This document shows positions 48,863-56,719 of a DNA stretch of 64,000 bases, one piece after another. The number at the start of each line of letters is the position of its first letter. Position 1 is the stretch's first letter. Made by a program: the position numbers and the translations under genes. The notes beneath the pieces are model-generated. The model ran no database searches. It was not told the DNA's origin and saw only the letters and a list, made by a program, of their open reading frames with translations. This DNA is from Pelotomaculum terephthalicicum JT (lineage in GTDB: Bacteria > Bacillota > Desulfotomaculia > Desulfotomaculales > Pelotomaculaceae). Location of the stretch: positions 1 to 64,000 of the forward strand of contig NZ_JAKNBL010000001.1 of the NCBI RefSeq assembly GCF_022410535.1, in the 5' to 3' direction.

Positions 48863-49096
48863 ATGCATGAACTTCCAGCGGTTGAACATAATAAATTTAT
48901 GAGCAAACACAAAAGCCACGTTGACAGAAGAAGAAACGAATACGGTAACGCTGTCAGCAAGATGCGCGTTAAACAGATGGAGCGTTTAAACAAGGCTGCT
49001 CCATTAATTGAATATAATTTAGAAAATTTTTCAGGGAAGTTTGAGATCTACGACCACAACAAAAATAAGGGAAGAAAAAAACCTCTTTTATCATAA
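48863..49096 (+). CDS. Possible small basic protein
   Basis: An open frame of 77 codons starting MHELPAVEHNKFMSKHKS; an internal ATG at 48899 would give 65 residues. It is rich in Lys, Arg and Asn and ends KNKGRKKPLLS. No ribosome site of normal strength precedes either ATG, and I recognise no family. It fills an otherwise empty 340-base gap. It may be real or chance. Confidence 0.3.
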   Translation: MHELPAVEHNKFMSKHKSHVDRRRNEYGNAVSKMRVKQMERLNKAAPLIEYNLENFSGKFEIYDHNKNKGRKKPLLS

Positions 49097-49119
49097 CAGG
49101 TATTTATTATTGCAGTTTT

Positions 49120-50196
49120 TTAGATAAGTTCGCCTTTTCCCAAGTAATGGCCGGTAACTGCGATCAGTTTGCTCAGTTCTTCATCCGCAGGATCAGCATC
49201 TAAAGCTTTTTCAAGGCAAATTTTCGCCTCAAAATAATTGCCTAGTTTTAAATGGGAGCTTCCCATCATTTTGAAATAGAGTGGATTGGCCGTCTTTTTC
49301 GCCGCCTCATAAAAACACGCCACGGCTTCTTCATATAAACCGAGCTCATAATATGCCAGACCTTTCCAGTGCATGGACTGCTCGCTCGATGAAGTTTCAT
49401 TCAAGTATTCAACTGCTTGTTCATAACTCCCCTTGCGGTAATTCAAGATACCTAAATACAGGTTGGCTAAATCGATGTTACCGTCAAGTTCTTTATATTT
49501 CAGGAGGTGTCTTTCAGCTTCTTCCAAACTACCCGACTCAAGGAAACAGATAGCAAGCTCAAGAAGGGCCTGTGTTTTATCCTGATAAACGGAAACATAA
49601 CTCTGAAGGCATGAAATTGCCTCGCTGAATTTTCCTAAAGCATACAAAGATTTACCAACCCAATAACAGGCCAGAAAAATATCATCGTTATTAGTTGCCC
49701 CGGACATTATTTCACGGAAAATTTTCAAAGCGTTATCGTATTGTTTTAAAGCAAAATAGATCTTGCCCGTATGGAATAAATTTTGGATGCTTTTCGAAGC
49801 AATGCTGAAACAACTTAAGGCCTCCTCGAAACGGCCCATATGATAAAGGCATGTACCCTTTAACGGCGCCAGTTCGACTTGCGGCACAGTGGACGAAGCT
49901 TTTTCCAATGCTTCCAGACAATCCTCATAGCATGTATCTTTCTGGTAGAGACCGGCAAGCTTCAGGTAAATTTTCCCGGCAATTTCCTTCCTCCCGAGTT
50001 CCTCCAGGATCGCAGCATACCTGATTAATGCGCCGATATTCTCAGGCTCCTTATTTATGATCTTTTTTAATATTCTTTTCGACTCGAATATTTCCCCGTG
50101 GTAATACAGCCTGATTGCATCTGCCATTTCATTCAATGGAATCACCCCCCTGCCAGCTGTATTTACGGCTTCAAGAATCACCTGCAGCCGGCTCAA
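49120..50196 (-). CDS. TPR-repeat protein
   Basis: A 358-residue protein made almost wholly of tetratricopeptide repeats (about nine), such as AAILEELGRKEIAGKIYLKL, HMGRFEEALSCFSIAS and ELGLYEEAVACFYEAAKK. TPRs are scaffolds for protein binding; no enzymatic domain or membrane segment is seen. The TTG at 50196 overlaps the nucleotidase stop by four bases; a TTG at 50136 with GGGGTGATT upstream is a better ribosome-site match, so the first 20 residues are uncertain. Confidence 0.85.
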   Translation of the reverse strand: MSRLQVILEAVNTAGRGVIPLNEMADAIRLYYHGEIFESKRILKKIINKEPENIGALIRYAAILEELGRKEIAGKIYLKLAGLYQKDTCYEDCLEALEKASSTVPQVELAPLKGTCLYHMGRFEEALSCFSIASKSIQNLFHTGKIYFALKQYDNALKIFREIMSGATNNDDIFLACYWVGKSLYALGKFSEAISCLQSYVSVYQDKTQALLELAICFLESGSLEEAERHLLKYKELDGNIDLANLYLGILNYRKGSYEQAVEYLNETSSSEQSMHWKGLAYYELGLYEEAVACFYEAAKKTANPLYFKMMGSSHLKLGNYFEAKICLEKALDADPADEELSKLIAVTGHYLGKGELI

Positions 50197-50825
50197 GTTA
50201 AAGCTGTGCCGGCAGGCGGAACAACCGCCTTTATATAATCATTTTTATTAAAACAAGAAGCCGCCGGCTGTTGTGATTCTGTAACCAGGGTCTTGTAAAT
50301 TTCGAGCCATGAATATCTGCGGTGAATGAGCTCCGGTAAATCTCCCCGGTTGTATGGAGCATCAATCAGTATGACCGGTATTCCCACCGCGCTTAACTTT
50401 AAACCAACCTCAAGCGTGTCCTCCACCATTACGTCCAGCCCGATTTTCAGGCAAGTATCATCTTTCTCGTAGCTGCCGATAAGCAACAGCTCGTCATAAA
50501 GCATACCATACTGCTGCAGCCAAGCCTGTGTTTCCCGCCTGTACACTTCTTTTCTGGCCGTGATGATATAAATATTATGATATTTTTTGATCCTGCTAAG
50601 ATAATGCGCGGCGTCTTTTACCGGACAGGGGGCGGACATCAAAAACCGGCCTCTTTGTTCAATAAATGCTTTTAATTCAACAGGCGTAATATTAAACGTC
50701 TGGATAATATCATAGAGATGAACCTCTTCGACTTGCTTGTTTTTATTAAAAAAACGATTAAGTTCCCGAACCCATAAAGGCAGGCTGTCTGCCAAAACGC
50801 CATCAATATCCACCCCGACTCGCAT
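50193..50825 (-). CDS. HAD-family 5'-nucleotidase-like phosphatase
   Basis: A 210-residue HAD phosphatase of the NT5C/YqfW-like nucleotidase group. Catalytic aspartates are Asp6 and Asp8 (VGVDIDGVLADS); motif II is YIITARKEVY and motif III includes GLDVMVEDTLEV. It probably dephosphorylates nucleotides or a related small phosphate. ATG with AAGGGGG upstream. It overlaps the TPR gene. Confidence 0.85.
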   Translation of the reverse strand: MRVGVDIDGVLADSLPLWVRELNRFFNKNKQVEEVHLYDIIQTFNITPVELKAFIEQRGRFLMSAPCPVKDAAHYLSRIKKYHNIYIITARKEVYRRETQAWLQQYGMLYDELLLIGSYEKDDTCLKIGLDVMVEDTLEVGLKLSAVGIPVILIDAPYNRGDLPELIHRRYSWLEIYKTLVTESQQPAASCFNKNDYIKAVVPPAGTALT

Positions 50826-50963
50826 TAATATCCCCCTTCAAGTGTGGGTTTCCATATTATTTGTAGTAAAATCAGTATATGTCAAACTATCGCAAATTGT
50901 CAATTGCGGTGCAAGAAGTAAAAACCATCAGAATTATTGACTGCCGGCCAGTCGCAAACAAAA

Positions 50964-50991
50964 AAATAAGGCCCGTAAAACAGACCTTATT
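50964..50991 (-). terminator. Terminator after the SleB-like gene
   Basis: AATAAGG (50965-50971) pairs with CCTTATT (50985-50991); on the minus strand the stem runs into a T-run. Confidence 0.75.
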
Positions 50992-51040
50992 TGGCATGGG
51001 TGTTAGCTATTAAAGTACTGATAAGGATAAAACACTGTTG

Positions 51041-51847
51041 TTAATAAGTAAAAACAACATCTCCAATAACCGCGCTCACAGGCCTGGACCACAGCCAGCT
51101 ATTACTGACCTTACTCCCGGCAAAGAAATAAAGCGCTCCGTTGCTCGGGTCTTCCCCGTTCAACGCATCCTTAGCCGCCTGAATGGATTGGTAACTTGCC
51201 GGTTTGTCAATCCATCCGTTCATGACCGGTTCGAACTGGTAGGTACCATTATCATATTGATAAATAATATCTTCTATCGTTTTTGGAAATTCAGAGCTGT
51301 ACAACCGGTTCAACACCACAGCCCCAACCGCGACTTTTCCCGCATACGATTCGCCGTCAGCCTCAGCCGTAATTAAACGGGCCAAAAGGTCGACCTCCGC
51401 CGACGACGGCCTCTGGAAATAGCCTCCCCGGCTTACTCCGGACGCGGTATTTCTTACAGGGGCGCCGGAGGACCCGGGAATTGCCAGAACCATACCCGCG
51501 CAAATCGTGGTATCGCTCAGGCCGTTGGCCAGCATGATATCCTGATAGCTCACCCCGTACCTTTGGGCAATCAAATAAAGGCTGTCTCCCTCCGTGACGC
51601 TGTAATTAGAACTATCACTGCCGTAGTCACTTTCCGGAATATAAATCTGCTGCCCCGGGAAAATAAAAGAATCCTGAATTCCATTGGCCTCCTTCAGGGA
51701 ATCCAAAGAGACGCCGTAATCCACGCTGATAGAATAAAGGCTCTCTCCGGGCGATACATTGTGAATAGCGGCATCAGCGACGGCCGGTACTGCATACACC
51801 CCCAACAACAATAAAAAACCTGACAGAATACGACAAACAAAATGCAA
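51041..51847 (-). CDS. LysM - SleB-type cell-wall hydrolase
   Basis: A secreted 268-residue wall hydrolase. A signal peptide (ILSGFLLLLGVYAVPAVADA) is followed by two LysM domains (HNVSPGESLYSISVDYGVS and YSVTEGDSLYLIAQRYGVS) that bind peptidoglycan, and a SleB/hydrolase_2 catalytic domain (LLARLITAEADGESYAGKVA with the catalytic glutamate, VVLNRLYSSEFPKTI). Relatives degrade spore cortex or vegetative peptidoglycan. I chose the TTG at 51847 because GAAGGAGGGG lies eight bases upstream; further upstream the frame is riboswitch RNA, not protein. It is the direct target of the c-di-AMP riboswitch. Confidence 0.92.
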   Translation of the reverse strand: MHFVCRILSGFLLLLGVYAVPAVADAAIHNVSPGESLYSISVDYGVSLDSLKEANGIQDSFIFPGQQIYIPESDYGSDSSNYSVTEGDSLYLIAQRYGVSYQDIMLANGLSDTTICAGMVLAIPGSSGAPVRNTASGVSRGGYFQRPSSAEVDLLARLITAEADGESYAGKVAVGAVVLNRLYSSEFPKTIEDIIYQYDNGTYQFEPVMNGWIDKPASYQSIQAAKDALNGEDPSNGALYFFAGSKVSNSWLWSRPVSAVIGDVVFTY

Positions 51848-51859
51848 TAAAAACCCCTC

Positions 51860-52010
51860 CTTCGCCTCCGGGGTTAGCTGAAGGGTTCGGGTTGAGGGCA
51901 CCCTACCTCGATCACCGCCGGTCATTTACGCCTTCCGTCCAACGGTTAATCAGGATTCACCCCAAAAAATTTTTTCCCCCGTACCCCGGTTTACCGGGGA
52001 TTCGGCTTTA
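51860..52010 (-). promoter_or_regulatory. c-di-AMP (ydaO/yuaA) riboswitch
   Basis: On the minus strand the leader carries the ydaO landmarks in order: GCCGAATCCCCGGTAAACC, ACGGGGGAA, GGGGTGAATCCTGATTAACC, GGTAGGGTGCCC, CGAACCCTTCAGCTAACCCC, GGAGGCGAAGG. It ends just before the SleB gene. AACCCC (about 51869-51874) can pair with GGGGTT (about 51853-51858), a hairpin that contains the ribosome site, so it may control initiation or termination. The class normally switches off wall hydrolase and osmolyte genes when c-di-AMP is high; the direction here is inferred. Confidence 0.9.
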
Positions 52011-52017
52011 TTTCACA

Positions 52018-52026
52018 ATTATATCA
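52018..52026 (-). promoter_or_regulatory. Extended -10 promoter of the riboswitch transcript
   Basis: On the minus strand TGATATAAT gives an extended -10 (TGnTATAAT) a few bases upstream of the riboswitch. No good -35 is seen, which is acceptable for an extended -10. Confidence 0.55.
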
Positions 52027-52076
52027 GTCCTTAGAATATCTGGCCATATCACAAATATTAGCATTTTTTTATCCAC

Positions 52077-52448
52077 TTAAGGCTTAATCTTCCCCTGATA
52101 TAATAATCTGGCCAGATAACGGCCGTGGTAATACCATTCGCCAAGCCCAATCAGGAGGGCGATAATCATCAGGCCCGGCACCGGAGGATTGACATTTTCC
52201 ACAACCCGCGTCACCTCCCAAGTCACTGCCAGGGCGATAACAGCGTCAGATACCGCAGCCAAGCGGTTTCCATATAGCGGCAAAACTATTAAATCAGCAA
52301 TAATATAGGCCGCCAAAGTTAAGACCACTGCCGCGACCACAGCCGTCAAAGTGGTTGTATTAGCCGCCAACGGCAATATTAACCCTAACACGGTAACGCT
52401 CAAAAGAAATTTTGTCAAGATAGCGTTAAAATGTTTGTTTTTAAACAT
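52077..52448 (-). CDS. DUF2512 (YndM-like) membrane protein
   Basis: A 123-residue protein with four transmembrane helices (LTKFLLSVTVLGLILPLA, LTAVVAAVVLTLAAYIIADL, LAAVSDAVIALAVTWEVT, PGLMIIALLIGLGEWYYHG). It matches DUF2512, found in spore-formers and of unknown function. GGGAGG lies upstream of the ATG. Confidence 0.82.
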   Translation of the reverse strand: MFKNKHFNAILTKFLLSVTVLGLILPLAANTTTLTAVVAAVVLTLAAYIIADLIVLPLYGNRLAAVSDAVIALAVTWEVTRVVENVNPPVPGLMIIALLIGLGEWYYHGRYLARLLYQGKIKP

Positions 52449-52483
52449 TAAATTCCTCCCGGAATTGATATTTTTTCAAAAAA

Positions 52484-52502
52484 ATAACCCCTGCGGGGTT
52501 AT
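52484..52502 (-). terminator. Terminator after the zinc-ribbon coiled-coil gene
   Basis: ATAACCCC and GGGGTTAT pair around a three-base loop; on the minus strand a run of T follows. Confidence 0.88.
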
Positions 52503-52512
52503 CTCACTCGGT

Positions 52513-52893
52513 TTAGTCATGATCAATTACTTTAGTCCCGCAATTAAAGCAAAAATTGGCGGCGGCGGGCAGCTCCGTCTGGCACTCGGAACATATCAGC
52601 GACTTCGGCAGAAGTTTGGTTATTTGCTCTTCGAATTCAGCGATATCATCCTCCAGTGCCTTTGTAGCGTCTAGAAGACGCTTTATCTCTTCCTCAATAC
52701 CTTCCTCGCCCTTATGCCGCAGATAAACCAGATTACCCAGGGCTGAAAAGTTATTTTCCATCTCCTTTTCCAACTTGCTTATCTCATACTTTAGCTTGGC
52801 CGCACCGACAAGATCACTTGATTTTTTACTAATTGTCTTAGCCCCTTCACTGATTGTCTTGGCGCTTTCGCTAACCTTTTTAAAAATCTCCAT
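52513..52893 (-). CDS. Coiled-coil protein with C-terminal zinc ribbon
   Basis: A 126-residue protein. Helical, heptad-like N-terminal 95 residues (KVSESAKTISEGAKTISKKS, then YEISKLEKEMENNFSALG) are followed by a zinc ribbon CSECQTELPAAANFCFNCG. This small architecture is widespread in Firmicutes and often annotated as zinc-ribbon domain protein; no function is known. GAGGAGG lies upstream of the ATG. Confidence 0.85.
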   Translation of the reverse strand: MEIFKKVSESAKTISEGAKTISKKSSDLVGAAKLKYEISKLEKEMENNFSALGNLVYLRHKGEEGIEEEIKRLLDATKALEDDIAEFEEQITKLLPKSLICSECQTELPAAANFCFNCGTKVIDHD

Positions 52894-53015
52894 ATTGGCA
52901 CCTCCTCATTATTAATGGTATAAACACGTAATTCTAGACAACTCCCTTATTTTCCTTCTTTTTCTATTGCGGGTACAATTTATTTCTTCATACGATTTAA
53001 TAAAAACAGGTTTAA

Positions 53016-53441
53016 CTATGCATGATAATGATCAAGCTCACGATTGACCGCCGCATCGGCCAGCCTATTCTCTTCTCTGGGCACATGGTGCAGGGTTACT
53101 TTGAGATTCGGATTTTTCGCAAGATTTTCCCATACCCGTCCGGCTATCTCAAAGAGGTCAGGAGTTTTAATCTTGTACTGATGATTAAACTGGCGCACCA
53201 CTAATTCACTGTCCGACCGTACTTCAGCCTCAATTTTTCCATGCCTCCGGGCCAAATGGATCAGCGCCGCAACCGCCCCTTCCAAGGCGCTCCACTCAGC
53301 ATAATTATTGGTTAACTTAGTCCCCAGGAACTTGCTTTTTGTGGCAAGCACCTGACCCGCCTCATCAGTAATAACCATCGCGGCAGCCGCATTCCCCGGA
53401 TTACCGCGGCTGCCGCCATCAATATTCACAAATAATTTCAA
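53016..53441 (-). CDS. RNase HI-like protein (reverse-transcriptase-like RVT_3)
   Basis: A 141-residue RNase H fold protein that degrades the RNA strand of RNA-DNA hybrids. Catalytic positions are visible: NIDGGSRGNPGNAAAA (first Asp), NNYAEWSALEGAVAAL (Glu), RSDSELVVRQF (Asp) and NRLADAAVN (last Asp). The shape is closer to the YpdQ/YpeP-like class than to E. coli RnhA. The start is ATG; the ribosome site (GGGGTGAA) is acceptable. Monocistronic. Confidence 0.9.
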   Translation of the reverse strand: MKLFVNIDGGSRGNPGNAAAAMVITDEAGQVLATKSKFLGTKLTNNYAEWSALEGAVAALIHLARRHGKIEAEVRSDSELVVRQFNHQYKIKTPDLFEIAGRVWENLAKNPNLKVTLHHVPREENRLADAAVNRELDHYHA

Positions 53442-53651
53442 AAAGATTCACCCCTGACTTTACTGGTATCTGCCACCGGTTTTTACCGGTCGTGGTGATC
53501 CCTTGAAGAATACTACAAATTCACTTGCAAAGCAAGTTTACAGCTATACGTTATGATAGCTGCAAATATTACGGCGGATAGGGCAGACGTATCCAGAACA
53601 TGAACTTTACATTAACTGAATAATTTTTTAAACAATTATTAACAGAAAGTA

Positions 53652-53681
53652 TTTACTTTCAATGGTATCATCTGGTATAAT
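53652..53681 (+). promoter_or_regulatory. Sigma-A-like promoter of abrB
   Basis: TTTACT (53652-53657) and TATAAT (53676-53681), separated by 18 bases, with an extended -10 TGG just before. It lies 42 bases upstream of the abrB ATG. Confidence 0.7.
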
Positions 53682-53723
53682 ATCAATGTAATAATTTGTC
53701 GAAAAAAGGGGAGGCATGTAGCA

Positions 53724-53978
53724 ATGAAAGCAACGGGATTGGTCAGGAAAATAGACGACCTCGGCAGAGTGGTCATTCCTGCTGAAATTAGGCGCATTAT
53801 GGGCATTGACGAGAAAAACCCGATTGAGATTTACACTGAATTCGACAAGATAATCTTAAGGAAGTACGAGCCAACCTGTACTTTCTGCGGCACCACTGCT
53901 GAAGTTCAGAGTTATCAGGGTAAAATTGTCTGCCGGAAATGCGTTGAAGAAGTATTTGATAATATTAAAGCGGTGTAA
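53724..53978 (+). CDS. abrB: AbrB-family transition-state regulator
   Basis: An 84-residue swapped-hairpin DNA-binding protein. The N-terminal AbrB fold is nearly canonical (MKATGLVRKIDDLGRVVIPA, EIRRIMGI). The C-terminal half carries CTFCGTTAEVQSYQGKIVCRKC, a probable zinc-binding CxxC...CxxC found in Clostridial AbrB proteins but absent from Bacillus AbrB. GGGGAGG lies upstream of the ATG. AbrB regulators repress transition-state genes such as those for competence, sporulation and exoenzymes. Confidence 0.92.
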   Translation: MKATGLVRKIDDLGRVVIPAEIRRIMGIDEKNPIEIYTEFDKIILRKYEPTCTFCGTTAEVQSYQGKIVCRKCVEEVFDNIKAV

Positions 53979-54019
53979 CGCCGGAAAGTATATTTCCAGT
54001 GCTTCGCAGCTTTTTTTTT

Positions 54020-54046
54020 CCCACTATTTTTAAGTGGGGTTTTTTA
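54020..54046 (+). terminator. Terminator after abrB
   Basis: CCCACT (54020-54025) and AGTGGG (54033-54038) with a T-run after, and T-rich sequence before, so it could also act on the minus strand. Confidence 0.85.
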
Positions 54047-54199
54047 TTCCTGAATTACCAGCCACGTGATAATTATTAGAATAAACAAGGCTATTAACTG
54101 GACAAAATTATTAGGCAACCTTCCTATACCCATGGCAAAAAAAACAAATACCCCCAAAAATAATATTTCACAGAAACCGCCTAATTGTACAAAAGACAT
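54044..54199 (-). CDS. Possible 51-residue membrane protein
   Basis: A 51-codon minus-strand frame, too short for usual gene finding. It starts MSFVQLGGFCEILFLGVFV and has two hydrophobic segments (EILFLGVFVFFAMGI and FVQLIALFILIIITWLV) separated by a short polar turn. GGGGAGAG lies 11-15 bases upstream of the ATG. It sits between two terminator-like regions in the AT-rich island. No family recognised. Confidence 0.45.
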   Translation of the reverse strand: MSFVQLGGFCEILFLGVFVFFAMGIGRLPNNFVQLIALFILIIITWLVIQE

Positions 54200-54293
54200 T
54201 TAAATAACCACTCTCCCCCCAAATTTATAAAACAATTTATGTATTAGAAAACAAGTATGTTACATCCTATAATCTGTTATGTTTATTCCTTTT

Positions 54294-55643
54294 TCATATC
54301 ATACAGCCATGTATTTTTTGAATATAGAATTCTTTATAGTCTACAATGTGATGGAGTTTCTGAATTAAAATATCAATTTCATCAAAGTCATTATATAGCC
54401 CAAAGCTAATCCTGACCATACCCGGACGGCTGAGAAGATGGCTTTGAGGACGGCTGAGGGAGCGATGCCCTCTTATACATGATTCTTTTTCTTCCTGGAT
54501 CTTCAATAGCTTCCGCACATATGGCTGGGCGCAAAAACACCCGCTGCGGACTGAGATACCGGTTTCCCCGGCCAGAATGTCAGCCAGCAAAGCATGATGG
54601 ATCCCGTCCAGATTGAAGGAAACGATTCCTATGCGGGGTTTATCGGGATTCGTGTCACAATAAAGCTGCAGGCCGGGAATCTTTTTAAGGTTACTTATAG
54701 TGTAATTCCATAAGTCTAATTCATAATTACTAATGTTTTGCATACCGATCATACTCAATGTTTTTACAGCCGCTTGCAGACTGAGCGCTCCCATCATATT
54801 TGGCGTCCCTGCTTCTTCTTTATGGGGCGGGTCATCCCATAACACGTCAGTGTGGGTAACAGTCCGCACAGTGCCGCCTCCGGCATATTCAGGGGCGCCG
54901 TTCATAAAAGTTTCCTTAGGGCCTATCAGTACTCCCGTCCCAAACGGCGCATACATTTTATGTCCTGAAAATGCAAGATAATCAATATGACCGGGAGAAT
55001 TGACAGGCTGCATGTCTATTTGAGCATGAGGTACAAGCTGAGCTCCATCAACAAGTATTTTTGCATTATATTTATGGGTTATTTCAGCTATTTCGTAAAT
55101 CGGATTGACATATCCGGTGACATTGGAAGCTCCGGTAACCGCTACTAATTTTACAGCGTTCTTATATTTATTCAATTTACAGACTAAGTCATCAAGGCAT
55201 AGCCTTCCATCATCGTCTATTTCTATATAATCAACATGATGCTTGTTTCTCCAGGGAAGATCATTAGAGTGGTGTTCCATTTCTGTGGACAAAACCACGC
55301 TTTTCTCATTATCGCAATAAAGCCGGTGAGATAATTTATTTATTGCTTCCGTAGTATTCTTCAAGAAAATCACAGTATCATAATTAAGGTCTGCCTTAAC
55401 AAAGTTTGCGATTGTTAATCTTGAATTTTCATACAATTCAGTTGAAAGCCGGGATTTATATCCTGCGCCGCGATGAACGGAGGAATACATAGGGGCAAAC
55501 TGGATAATTTCCTGCAAAGCGCAGACAAACGGCGGTGTGGTGGCTGCATTATCCAAATTAATAGAAGTAATCCAGCTGCCGTTAAGAAGTGGAACTTTAA
55601 TATTAACTCCAACAACCAGTTCCCGGTAAACAGATCGGGGCAT
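54294..55643 (-). CDS. Class V aminotransferase / cysteine desulfurase-like
   Basis: A 449-residue PLP enzyme of the NifS/CsdA-like class V family. It has NLDNAATTPPFV near the start, EMEHHSNDLPWRN, VDGAQLVPH, the PLP lysine in AFSGHKMYAPFG, and a cysteine loop RSGCFCAQPYVRKLL that resembles the SufS/CsdA active site. The length is 40-50 residues more than SufS, with an extra stretch (RGHRSLSRPQSHLLSRPG) before the last segment. GGAGG lies upstream of ATG. The 49-residue small gene lies upstream on the same strand. No Fe-S scaffold gene is adjacent, so its sulfur acceptor is unknown. Confidence 0.88.
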   Translation of the reverse strand: MPRSVYRELVVGVNIKVPLLNGSWITSINLDNAATTPPFVCALQEIIQFAPMYSSVHRGAGYKSRLSTELYENSRLTIANFVKADLNYDTVIFLKNTTEAINKLSHRLYCDNEKSVVLSTEMEHHSNDLPWRNKHHVDYIEIDDDGRLCLDDLVCKLNKYKNAVKLVAVTGASNVTGYVNPIYEIAEITHKYNAKILVDGAQLVPHAQIDMQPVNSPGHIDYLAFSGHKMYAPFGTGVLIGPKETFMNGAPEYAGGGTVRTVTHTDVLWDDPPHKEEAGTPNMMGALSLQAAVKTLSMIGMQNISNYELDLWNYTISNLKKIPGLQLYCDTNPDKPRIGIVSFNLDGIHHALLADILAGETGISVRSGCFCAQPYVRKLLKIQEEKESCIRGHRSLSRPQSHLLSRPGMVRISFGLYNDFDEIDILIQKLHHIVDYKEFYIQKIHGCMI

Positions 55644-55933
55644 GAAAATACCTCCAGATTATTTTTTCAAAATTATAACCACCGACTCATTTAGGACCGG
55701 TGGTTATAGAGATATACTTCAAGAATCACTCCATCTCTTTTATAATATATGCGGTGGCTGAATAATTTGTTAATATGGATGGTCACATACCGTGGATATT
55801 TTTATGAAATAATATGGATATATTAGATTAAAAAGTAACTGCCGGCTTTACTCTCTTTGGGACCTTGCTCGACGGTGAGCAGAGTATCGAAGACACAGCC
55901 TCCTTGCGGGGAGGCTGTTATCACTTTATTTTC
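55644..55933. other. 290-base leader region of the PLP enzyme gene
   Basis: It contains a hairpin AACCACCG/CGGTGGTT (55677-55708) about 30 bases before the start codon, a short palindrome TGCTC-GACG-GTGAGCA (about 55866-55881), and the hairpin listed at 55895-55918. No gene is recognised. Confidence 0.4.
55895..55918. terminator. Hairpin downstream of the 49-residue small gene
   Basis: ACAGCCTCC pairs with GGAGGCTGT around six bases. No clear T-run follows on the minus strand, so termination is only probable. Confidence 0.5.
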
Positions 55934-56083
55934 TTAACTGGGCTCTGTTTCATCGAATGAAAGATTGGTGACCCTGGTAAAATTGCCTTTTTTTATCTCT
56001 TCTTTACTGGCTTCTTTTTCCAATAAACCTTTAGATCCTGGCGCCATTGTTGGCACCTTTTTCTTTCGGTTTGCTTTCTTCAT
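55934..56083 (-). CDS. 49-residue basic-N, acidic-C small protein
   Basis: A short gene with a very strong ribosome site (AAAGGGGGTGA, seven bases before ATG). The protein begins MKKANRKKKVPTMAPGSKGL, has a charged middle (LEKEASKEEIKK) and ends GNFTRVTNLSFDETEPS. There is no signal peptide, cysteine or membrane segment. I do not recognise a family. The leader-like basic N-terminus with a Thr/Ser/Asp/Glu-rich C-terminus is reminiscent of modified-peptide precursors, but no maturase lies nearby, so that is speculative. Confidence 0.6.
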   Translation of the reverse strand: MKKANRKKKVPTMAPGSKGLLEKEASKEEIKKGNFTRVTNLSFDETEPS

Positions 56084-56274
56084 TTTGTTTCACCCCCTTT
56101 AACTACATCTATCTTACCCGTATAAGGATGTTAAACACCCTTAAATATTATTTAGCAATTTCTTCAAGTTCTTTAGCTGAACCAACCATTTGTTTCTTTA
56201 TAATTCACAATAATTCACACATTCAGCACCTGTTTCATATAGTGTAAAAAACAAAACTAAGGAGGTTCTTTTTA

Positions 56275-56388
56275 ATGTCCGATGTTATCGCTGAAGGCGC
56301 AGGTTTTGGTAATTTCGGGTTTATCATCTTCTTAATCTTTATCCTGATTGTCTTTGGTATTGGCATTTGTGGTGGCGGCTGCATTTAA
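56275..56388 (+). CDS. 37-residue YjcZ-like small membrane protein
   Basis: A tiny plus-strand gene with a strong AAGGAGG ribosome site ten bases upstream. The product starts MSDVIAEGAGFGNFGF, has one transmembrane helix (IIFLIFILIVFGIGI) and ends CGGGCI. Size, glycine-rich polar start and single helix resemble YjcZ-type sporulation proteins, which are made in the spore coat or membrane. Followed by a weak hairpin. Confidence 0.65.
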   Translation: MSDVIAEGAGFGNFGFIIFLIFILIVFGIGICGGGCI

Positions 56389-56424
56389 AACGTTGCAATT
56401 CAAATAGCAAGCTTAAACCAACAA

Positions 56425-56586
56425 TTAAACTCCATATACCCAAGTGGAGAAAGACAAAAGGGCAGGCTTACACACCTGTCCTTTCAGTTTAAAATGGATC
56501 TCCCGAACAGAAGGCAGATAGCCTTTTGTCCTGGAAATTTTTTGTATAGCATCATGGATTCGGCGTTCACGATTATCTATGCGCAA
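56425..56586 (-). pseudogene. LexA-type winged-helix relic
   Basis: A 53-codon minus-strand frame reads RERRIHDAIQKISRTKGYLP then SVREIHFKLK. The stretch GYLPSVREI, 20 residues after a helix, matches the LexA N-terminal winged helix (GYPPSVREI). The sequence diverges straight after and ends without the protease domain. The TTG start has no ribosome site. It overlaps the hairpin after the YjcZ-like gene. I interpret it as a fragment left from a repressor gene. Confidence 0.35.
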
Positions 56587-56719
56587 ACTTCCTCACCGCT
56601 ATTTAACAGCCTCATAAACTTGTGTTTGGCAAGCCAAGCACCATACTCAACCGACGGTGATGGCAACCCGCTCCTATAGCGGCATTTACTCTATTTTAAA
56701 TAATATTGGGGTGCGTTAA

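Noticed and set aside
51848-51925. N-terminal extension of the SleB-like protein
   Set aside because: The extension is translated riboswitch RNA; the TTG at 51847 with GGAGGGG is a better start.
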